The notes under the pieces are model-generated. The model was given only the letters and a program-made list of their open reading frames with translations, searched no databases and was not told where the DNA came from. This document shows, one piece after another, positions 47,237 through 56,147 of a stretch of DNA of 64,000 nucleotides. Within the stretch, counting starts at the first letter, position 1. The number at the start of each line of letters is the position of its first letter. The stretch comes from Sepiola atlantica (lineage: Eukaryota > Mollusca > Cephalopoda > Sepiida > Sepiolidae): positions 49,838,613 through 49,902,612 of the forward strand of contig OY744533.1 of NCBI GenBank assembly GCA_963556195.1. Reading direction: 5' to 3'. Position numbers and translations under genes: made by a program.

Positions 47237-47701
47237 GCCGCTTTGTCTTGTTATCTACAAATCATGAATCTACTTTGGTATGATATCTACACTTTTTTTT
47301 TAGGCCATCTACATCTCATATTGCAATCAACACGGTACAAGGGCAATGAAAACACTTTTCCTAATTTGAAATGTGTAGTTTCCGAGCCTGAAATCCTAAT
47401 CCTTAACTCTAACCCTAACCCTAACGTTCAAAGAAGAGACTATGCGACATTTCAGCCAATTATTCAACGAGAAGTCGCCGAAGACTCAGTATTCTATTCC
47501 GACGAATGGAGAGCTTATGCTAATTGAAACCAACTCAATTTTCGTAATTTTTACGTAAATCATCAGTAAAATTTTGTCGATCCCAACACCAGAGCATATA
47601 CACAAGGAATTGAAAGATCATGGCTTGATACGAAGATTCTTATATCGAAGAAAAATTAAAGGTGTAGATATTTTTCTTTGTAGATATGAAGCCAAAGCGG
47701 C
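47237..47701 (+). mobile_element. Merlin-like (IS1595-related) DNA transposon remnant
   Basis: The element starts GCCGCTTTG and ends CAAAGCGGC, with ACCAGT on both sides (47231-47236 and 47702-47707). Its broken frame encodes FQPIIQREVAEDSVFYSDEW then RAYAN, and after a stop NFVDPNTRAYTQGIERSW, the DDE-domain pattern of Merlin/IS1016-type transposases. At 465 bp it is internally deleted and cannot make a full transposase. It lies inside the B-type upstream intron block, whose paralog near 33727 lacks it. Confidence 0.75.
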
Positions 47702-47767
47702 ACCAGTAAAACCTAAGTAGTTCTAGATATTTATTAAAATCACGGGTTAACTCGGGAACTCGATTTT

Positions 47768-48330
47768 TTACATTTTTTATTGCTGCAAAAATGTAAAATT
47801 ATATTATTGTATATATCGTCAGAATAAAACATACCAGAAGGTGTCCGTGATTTTTAAAAACATCCGTAGTGTATATGTTCGTAAACTTGTTATGTTAATG
47901 AAAAAACAGTATTGCTTTCAATTATAAAACACTAATAGTGACACCAGAAGAGCGCGTTTGTTATCAATCATTTTTTTAATTGTATTATTTTACGTGAATT
48001 GTGTGCACGTGCTTTGTTTGGTGCATTTCAAACTAAAAGAGCGTATTTAGGAGAATTGATATTGTGTGTAACTTTACTCTTGTGGGCAAGCAAGTAGCGT
48101 CCGACATTGTTTCCGCGGTATTCCGACAGTATCATTGAACTGGAGCATTTTAATTAGGCGGACGAAGTATGAAATATTTTACGTACAAATAGTTTAACCC
48201 ATGAATGTTTTTTTTGTTTCAAATGTGATACATTCTAACATGATGCCTATTTAATATGATATTCAACAAGAATGTGTCAGACTGCATCCTGTTTCACATC
48301 TTCAACGTGCCTCTTGGCAAGTGTGAGTGA
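47768..48330. repeat. Left arm of a large inverted repeat
   Basis: About 560 bp that recur inverted at 49215-49770 with high similarity. Landmarks are ATTGCTGCAAAAATGTAAAA, GAAGGTGTCCGTGATTTTTA, CACGTGCTTTGTTTGGTGCA and CTTCAACGTGCCTCTTGGCA. Part of it continues the B-type intron block. Open frames in it are not conserved. Confidence 0.9.
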
Positions 48331-49214
48331 TATCAGTATGATGTTGATTTCTATATGAGATACATAAATATCCGAGCGTTCAATTAAAATCACTCTCTAC
48401 CTCTAAAACGTTGAGTTAGTAAAGCAGTGAAGAACAATAATTCCCCTCTCCCAATTGACCAGTTAACTATGTTATTGTTTATCTTTACTGTGGCCTTTTC
48501 TTGAGATTGCCGGAATCCAAGATAAGAATTCATATGGTCTGGTGGAGTATCCAGTTGAGTGAAGTAACATTACTAGGACCAAGTGCACCATTCCTCGTAT
48601 GAGCCAATTTATAGCCGTATCAAGTGAGTTTTATTTAGGCTTCGAATACTATGTTATTTTCAATATTTAGTTAGAGTTTATTTGTAGAGTGAAGTATTCT
48701 CATGTTAGGTTGTCCTGACAAACCCTGTACAGAGAGACCGAAGACATTCGTAGATGGTGTCTAGTAGACATTCAAATTCTCACATGGATATGTGTGTTCA
48801 TGTGTATAATTAATTGACGGTCAATGTTAATGTAAACACGTACTTATTAAATAACAAACATAACATTGTGTTTGACTTTAACCTCAAGGAGGTCATACAA
48901 ATCAAAATGAAACGTTTAGAATTAAAGACGAGGCTTTAACTCCTACATCAATTATATAATCGCATAGTCGCTTAATAGACATGTATCAGCAATTCATTCC
49001 TTCTGACTTTTGACCAATCATTTATTGTTTTAACTTTAGATAAAAACTCATTTTTTAAATGTTTGTTGAATTGATATTTGACTATTTTAGCGGAGTTCCA
49101 TTAAAGACTAATAAACTAACTATTTATGAAATTTGTAGTTTTGTAAGATCTTCGAATTATGACTTCGAATTATATTTATGTATTTCATATAGAAATCAAC
49201 ATCATACTCATACC
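48331..49214. other. Spacer between inverted-repeat arms
   Basis: Contains sequence I do not recognise (48380-48780), then shared intron blocks from about 48920. At 49130-49163 lies AATTTGTAGTTTTGTAAGAT + CTTCGAATTATGAC, the single-copy sequence closest to the neighbouring 49-bp satellite unit. No gene. Confidence 0.6.
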
Positions 49215-49770
49215 TACTCACACTTGCCAAGAGGCACGTTGAAGATGTGAAACAAGATGCAGTCTGACACATTCTTGTTGAATATTATATTAAATAGGCA
49301 TCATGTTAGAATGTATCACATTTTAGACAAAAAACATTCATGGGTAAAACTATTTGTACGTATAATATTTCATTCTTCGTCCGCCTAATTAAAATGTTCC
49401 AGTTCAATGATACTGTCGGAATTATCGCGGAAACAATGTCGGACGCTTCTTGCTTGCCAACAAGAGGAAAGGTACAAACAATATCAATTCTCCTAAATAC
49501 GCTGTTTTAGTTTGAAATGCACCAAACAAAGCACGTGCACACAATTTACGTAAAATAATACAATTAAAAGATGATTGATAACAAACGCGCTCTGCTGGGG
49601 TCACTATTAGTTTTTATAATTGAAAGCAATACTGTTTTTTCATTAACATAACAAGTTTACGAACATATACACTACGGATGTTTTTCAAAAATCACGGACA
49701 CCTTCTGGTATGTTTTATTCTGACGATATATACAATAATATAATTTTACATTTTTGCAGCAATAAAAAAG
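49215..49770. repeat. Right arm of the large inverted repeat
   Basis: Reverse complement of 47768-48330 with scattered differences. It runs straight into inverted satellite monomers at 49782. Confidence 0.9.
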
Positions 49771-49781
49771 TCATTATTCAA

Positions 49782-49852
49782 AGATCTTACAAAACTACAA
49801 ATTTTAATACTTATAAAGGTCATAATTCGAAAATCTTACAAAACTACAAACT
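49782..49852 (-). repeat. Inverted satellite monomers at the array edge
   Basis: About 1.5 units of the 49-bp satellite in opposite orientation (AGATCTTACAAAACTACAAA then TTTTAATACTTATAAAGGTC), forming a head-to-head junction with the main array near 49855. Confidence 0.9.
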
Positions 49853-49859
49853 TATGACT

Positions 49860-52800
49860 AATGACTTTTATAAGTATTAAAATTTGTAGTTTTGAAAGAT
49901 CTTCGAATTATGAACTTTATAAGTATTAAAATTTGTAGTTTTGTAAGATCTTCGAATTATGACCTTTATAAGTATTAAAATTTGTAGTTTTGTAAGATCT
50001 TCAGAATTATGACCTTTATAAGTATTAAAATTTATAGTTTTGTAAGATCTCCGAATTATGACCTTTATAAGTATTAAAATTTGGAGTTTTGTAAGATCTT
50101 CGAATTATGACCTTTATAAGCATTTAAATTTGTAGTTTTGTAAGGTCTTCGAATTATGACCTTTATAAGTATTAAAATCTGTAGTTTTGTAAGATCTTCG
50201 AATTATGACCTTTATAAGTATTAACATTTGTAGTTTTGTAAAATATTCGAATTATGACCTTTATAAGCATTAAAATTTGTAGTTTTGTAAGGTCTTCGAA
50301 TTATGACCTTTATAAGTATTAAAATTTGTAGTTTTGTAAGATCTTCGAATTATGACCTTTATAAGTATTAACATTTGTAGTTTTGTAAGATCTTCGAATT
50401 ATGACCTTTATAAGTATTACAATTTGTAGTTTTGTAAGATCTTCGAATAATGACTTTTATAAGTATTAAAATTTGTAGTTTTGTAAAATCTCCGAATTAT
50501 GACCTTCATAAGTATTAAAATTTGTAGTTTTTTAAGATCTTCGAATTATGACCTTTTTAAGTATTAAAATTTGTAGTTTTTTAAGATCTCCGAATTATGA
50601 CCTTTATAAGTATTAAAATTTGTAGTTTTGTAAGATCTTCGAATTATGACCTTTATAAGTATTAAAATTTATAGTTTCATAAGATCTTCGAATTATGACA
50701 TTTATAAGTATTAAAATTTGTAGTTTTGTAAGATCTTCGAATTATGACCTTTATAAGCATTAACATTTGTAGTTTTGTAAGGTCTTCGAATTATGACCTT
50801 TATAAGTATTAACATTTGTAGTTTTGTAAGATCTTCGAATTATGACCTTTATAAGTATTACAATTTGTAGTTTTGTAAGATCTTCGAATAATGACTTTTA
50901 TAAGTATTAAAATTTGTAGTTTTGTTAAATCTCCTAATTATGACCTTTATAAGTATTAAAATTTGTAGTTTTGTAAGATCTCCGAATTATGACCTTTATA
51001 AGTATTAAAATTTGTAGTTTTGTAAGATCTTCGAATTATGACCTTTATAAGTATTAACATTTGTAGTTTTGTAAGATCTTCGAATTATGACCTTTATAAG
51101 TATTAAAATTTGTAGTTTTGTGAGATCTCCGAATTATGACCTTTATAAGTATTAAAATTTGTAGTTTTGTAAGATCTTCGAATTATGCCCTTTATAAGAA
51201 TTAAAATGTGTAGTTTTGTAAGATCTTCGAATTATGAACTTTATAAGCATTTAAATTTGTAGTTTTGTAAGGTCTTCGAATTATGACCTTTATAAGTATT
51301 AACATTTGTAGTTTTGTAAGATCTTCGAATTATGACCTTTATAAGTATTAAAATTTATAGTTTTATAAGATCTTCGAATTATGACATTTATAAGTATTAA
51401 CATTTGTAGTTTTGTAAGATCTTCGAATTATGACCTTTATAAGCATTAAAATTTGTATTTTTGTAAGGTCTTCGAATTATGACCTTTATAAGTATTAAAA
51501 TTTGTAGTTTTGTAAGATCTTCGAATTATGACCTTTATAAGTATTAACATTTGTAGTTTTGTAAGATCTTCAAATTATGACCTTTCTAAGTATTACAATT
51601 TGTAGTTTTGTAAGATCTTCGAATAATGACTTTTATAAGTATTAAAATTTGTAGTTTTGTAAAATCTCCGAATTATGACCTTTATAAGTATTAAAATTTG
51701 TAGTTTTGTAAGATCTCCGAATTATGACCTTTATAAGTATTAAAATTTGTAGTTTTTTAAGATCTCCGAATTATGACCTTTATAAGTATTAAAATTTGTA
51801 GTTTTGTAAGATCTTCGAATTATGACTTTTATAAGTATTAACATTTGTAGTTTTGTAAGATCTTCGAATTATGACCTTTATAAGTATTAAAATTTATAGT
51901 TTTATAAGATCTTCGAATTATGACATTTATAAGTATTAAAATTTGTAGTTTTGTAAGATCTTCGAATTATGACCTTCATAAGCATTAAAATTTGTAGTTT
52001 TGTAAGGTCTTCGAATTATGACTTTTATAAGTATTAAAATTTGTAGTTTTGTAAGATCTTCGAATTATGACCTTTATAAGTATTAACATTTGTAGTTTTG
52101 TAAGATCTTCGAATTATGACCTTTATAAGTATTACAATTTGTAGTTTTGTAAGATCTTCGAATAATTACTTTTATAAGTATTAAAATTTGTAGTTTTGTA
52201 AAATCTCTGAATTATGACCTTTATAAGTATTAAAATTTGTAGTTTTGTAAGATCTCCGAATTATGACCTTGATGTGTATTAAAATTTGTAGTTTTTTAAG
52301 ATCTCCGAATTATGACCTTTATAAGTATTAAAATTTGTAGTTTTGTAAGATCTTCGAATTATGACTTTTATAAGTATTAACATTTGTAGTTTTGTAAGAT
52401 CTTCGAATAATTACTTTTATAAGTATTAAAATGTGTAGTTTTGTAAGATCTTCGAATTATGAACTTTATAAGCATTTAAATTTGTAGTTTTGTAAGGTCT
52501 TCGAATTATGACCTTTATAAGTATTAACATTTGTAGTTTTGTAAGATCTTCGAATTATGACCTTTATAAGTATTAAAATTTATAGTTTTATAAGATCTTC
52601 GAATTATGACATTTATAAGTATTAACATTTGTAGTTTTGTAAGATCTTCGAATTATGACCTTTATAAGCATTAAAATTTGTATTTTTGTAAGGTCTTCGA
52701 ATTATGACCTTTATAAGTATTAAAATTTGTAGTTTTGTAAGATCTCCGAATTATGACCTTTATAAGTATTAAAATTTGTAGTTTTGTAAGATCTTCGAAT

Positions 52801-55065
52801 TATGACTTTTATAAGTATTAACATTTGTAGTTTTGTAAGATCTTCGAATTATGACCTTTATAAGTATTAAAATTTATAGTTTTATAAGATCTTCGAATTA
52901 TGACATTTATAAGTATTAAAATTTGTAGTTTTGTAAGATCTTCGAATTATGACCTTCATAAGCATTAAAATGTGTAGTTTTGTAAGGTCTTCGAATTATG
53001 ACTTTTATAAGTATTAAAATTTGTAGTTTTGTAAGATCTTCGAATTATGACCTTTATAAGTATTAACATTTGTAGTTTTGTAAGATCTTCGAATTATGAC
53101 CTTTATAAGTATTACAATTTGTAGTTTTGTAAGATCTTCGAATAATTACTTTTATAAGTATTAAAATTTGTAGTTTTGTAAAATCTCTGAATTATGACCT
53201 TTATAAGTATTAAAATTTGTAGTTTTGTAAGATCTCCGAATTATGACCTTGATGTGTATTAACATTTGTAGTTTTTTAAGATCTCCGAATTATGACCTTT
53301 ATAAGTATTAAAATTTGTAGTTTTGTAAGATCTTCGAATTATGACTTTTATAAGTATTAACATTTGTAGTTTTGTAAGATCTTCGAATAATTACTTTTAT
53401 AAGTATTAAAATGTGTAGTTTTGTAAGATCTTCGAATTATGAACTTTATAAGCATTTAAATTTGTAGTTTTGTAAGGTCTTCGAATTATGACCTTTATAA
53501 GTATTAACATTTGTAGTTTTGTAAGATCTTCGAATTATGACCTTTATAAGTATTAAAATTTATAGTTTTATAAGATCTTCGAATTATGACATTTATAAGT
53601 ATTAACATTTGTAGTTTTGTAAGATCTTCGAATTATGACCTTTATAAGCATTAAAATTTGTATTTTTGTACGGTCTTCGAATTATGACCTTTATAAGTAT
53701 TAAAATTTGTAGTTTTGTAAGATCTTCGAATTATGACCTTTATAAGTATTAACATTTGTAGTTTTGTAAGATCTTCGAATTATGACCTTTCTAAGTATTA
53801 CAATTTGTAGTTTTGTAAGATCTTCGAATAATGACTTTTATAAGTATTAAAATTTGTAGTTTTGTAAAATCTCCGAATTATGACCTTTATAAGTATTAAA
53901 ATTTGTAGTTTTGTAAGATCTCCGAATTATGACCTTTATAAGTATTAAAATTTGTAGTTTTTTAAGATCTCCGAATTATGACCTTTATAAGTATTAAAAT
54001 TTGTAGTTTTGTAAGATCTTCGAATTATGACTTTTATAAGTATTAACATTTGTAGTTTTGTAAGATCTTCGAATTATGACCTTTATAAGTATTAAAATTT
54101 ATAGTTTTATAAGATCTTCGAATTATGACATTTATAAGTATTAAAATTTGTAGTTTTGTAAGATCTTCGAATTATGACCTTCATAAGCATTAAAATTTGT
54201 AGTTTTGTAAGGTCTTCGAATTATGACTTTTATAAGTATTAAAATTTGTAGTTTTGTAAGATCTTCGAATTATGACCTTTATAAGTATTAACATTTGTAG
54301 TTTTGTAAGATCTTCGAATTATGACCTTTATAAGTATTACAATTTGTAGTTTTGTAAGATCTTCGAATAATTACTTTTATAAGTATTAAAATTTGTAGTT
54401 TTGTAAAATCTCTGAATTATGACCTTTATAAGTATTAAAATTTGTAGTTTTGTAAGATCTCCGAATTATGACCTTGATGTGTATTAAAATCTGTAGTTTT
54501 GTAAGATCTTCGAATTATGACCTTTATAAGTATTAAAATTTGTAGTTTTGTAAGGTCTTCGAATTATGACTTTTATAAGTATTAAAATTTGTAGTTTTGT
54601 AAGATCTTTGAATTATGACCTTTATAAGTATTAACATTTGTAGTTTTGTAAGATCTCCGAATTATGAACTTTATAAGTATTAAAATTTGTAGTTTTGTAA
54701 GATCTCCGAATTATGACCTTTATAAGTATTAACATTTGTAGTTTTGTAAGATCTCCGAATTATGACCTTGATGTGTATCAAAATCTGTAGTTTTGTATAA
54801 TCTTCTAATTATAACCTTTATAAGTATAAAAATTTGTAGTTTTGTAAGATCTCTGAATTATGACCTTTATAAGTATTAAAATTTGTAGTTTTGTAAGATC
54901 TTCGAATTATGACCTTTATAATTATTAAAATTTGTAGTTTTGTAAGATCTTCGAATTATCACCTTTATAAGCATTTAAATTTGTAGTTTTGTAAGGTCTT
55001 CGAATTATGACCTTTATAAGCATTAACATTTGTAGTTTTGTAAGATCTCCGAATTATGACCTTTT
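49860..55065 (+). repeat. 49-bp satellite array, about 105 copies
   Basis: The unit TTTGTAGTTTTGTAAGATCT + TCGAATTATGACCTTTATAA + GTATTAAAA repeats every 49 bp over about 5.2 kb. Variant monomers (ACATTTG, ACAATTTG, ATAATTACT, GACCTTGATGTG, TAAATCTCCG) recur in order. Identical variant strings are spaced 980 bp (20 units) and 1225 bp (25 units) apart, showing higher-order structure. The unit matches the shared intron block ATTGTAGTTTTG...GATCTTTGAATTACGATATT. The array lies in the intron between E1 and E2. Not CRISPR: there are no spacers. Confidence 0.97.
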
Positions 55066-55089
55066 TTTTTGAAATTCCGTATTAACCGA

Positions 55090-55225
55090 TAAATGCTTTT
55101 TTTTTTCAAATATGACGCATTCCAACAAAAGTCCTATTTAATCTAATATTCAAGACAAATGCGTCAAATTATAGCTTGTTTCATATCTGCAACGAACCTG
55201 TTAGCAAGTGTGAGTATTGATTTAC
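55090..55225. repeat. Partial third copy of the inverted-repeat family
   Basis: Resembles 48210-48330 in the same orientation (CAAATATGACGCATTCCAAC, CCTATTTAATCTAATATTC, TGTTTCATATCTGCAACGAA). It closes the right side of the satellite, so relatives of one sequence flank both ends of the array. Confidence 0.75.
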
Positions 55226-55443
55226 TCCTCTCCAGGAGTTAGGCACAAGGCCAGTTTTTATCTTACTCCCACAAGTAAGATGTGACCCAAGGTCGGGTCG
55301 GGAAAGTGGGGTAGTATTATGTTGCATCAGCACACCCGCTAAATAGGTAATCAGTATCTTCGATGTCACGTGCGAGTGTCATCGGTGTGTTATCGCCTAA
55401 TTCAAGAGCCTAAACTTTTGAATCTGGTTATTATAATGGTAAG

Positions 55444-55638
55444 TGTTACACCGGCCGTTCTTACACAGGAGAAACAACACCGGTTGTCACTATAAATAGT
55501 GCGAGACACCAGAAGACAAAACACAGTCTTGTAACGGTCTAGCCAAGAGCTAGTCACTTTCTTACTTTGTTAATACACTTGTTAAACCAACACTCGACTT
55601 CCTTTATTTATTATTTACTGTGGAACAACTTCACAACA
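55444..55638 (+). mobile_element. Solo LTR, 195 bp
   Basis: Begins TGTTACACCGGCCGTTCTTA and ends TTCACAACA (TG...CA termini with TGTT/AACA inverted ends). It is flanked on both sides by GTAAG (55439-55443 and 55639-55643), the 5-bp target duplication of LTR retroelements. A TATAAATA box lies at about 55490. No internal region is present, as expected after LTR-LTR recombination. Orientation is taken from the TATA box. The superfamily cannot be set from the LTR alone. Confidence 0.82.
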
Positions 55639-55643
55639 GTAAG

Positions 55644-56039
55644 TAAAAACTATTTTATGATTCTCTAGTGTATTATGATTTTTTAGATGCATATAATGCA
55701 GTGTTTTGTTATACATATTACATTTTATGCCATTTATTGCACATTTGCAAGATTATTTACTTTTGTTTAATAAATATTTTTCCCCAAAATCATTTATACT
55801 ACTTTATATTACCCCTATGAAAAGTTTTTCACTTTTCAAAAGAATATAAAAGATGAAGCATTTACAGATAAAACAAGGTGTATCGATTTCTTCAAATGTG
55901 CGTGAACAAAAAACACAAAAAGAAAATACTACAATAAAGCAATCACACAATGAGTTATATAACGCTTGTATTATTAAAGTTTCCAAGAGATTAGAATAAA
56001 TATGAGTTAATCAGGTATTTATGTTTAAACAATACTCAC
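55644..56039. other. Downstream intron flank of E1
   Basis: AT-rich, then the usual TCAAATGTGCGTGAACAAAA block and the CTTGTATTATTAAAG block down to the E1 donor. No gene. Confidence 0.55.
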
Positions 56040-56147
56040 GTTCGCATCTTACTCCATAGAAGCCCGTCCGACAAAAGCATTTGTTTCGAATTCCATATCG
56101 TTTACAGACGCCACCATTGATACACCTGATATACCTGCAATCAGTAT
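56040..56147 (-). CDS. EGF-like exon E1 (A-type), most 5' exon seen
   Basis: 108 bp, phase 1-1, acceptor gttttattcag and donor GTGAGT. Residues TDCRYIRCINGGVCKRYG then IRNKCFCRTGFYGVRCE. A-type start and CKRYG loop. Val at the O-fucose position, and Asn-Lys in place of the usual Tyr-Arg before cysteine 4. It must be preceded by another exon, but none is recognisable up to 64000. Confidence 0.91.

Larger units (their letters stand above)
541..56147 (-). other. Multi-exon EGF/VWA gene (13 internal exons, incomplete at both ends)
   Basis: One transcription unit is inferred from 13 colinear minus-strand exons, each with a consensus acceptor and donor and each phase 1-1. The order is EGF E1-E11, VWA, EGF E12. 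Without the unseen ends the protein is about 620 residues, cysteine-rich and clearly extracellular or secreted by family precedent (matrilin-, fibropellin- and SVEP1-like mosaics combine these modules). The domain order, eleven EGFs then VWA then EGF, is not one I recognise by name. The E12 donor GTGAGT at 540 downward shows that the message continues beyond the left edge. E1 has a good acceptor, so at least one more exon lies upstream, past 56147 and probably past 64000. Joining all exons into one transcript is inference; two adjacent genes of the same family cannot be excluded. Confidence 0.75.

Noticed and set aside
49860..55065. Regular 49-bp repeats resembling a CRISPR array
   Set aside because: The repeats are contiguous with no unique spacers, and the context is a eukaryotic intron.
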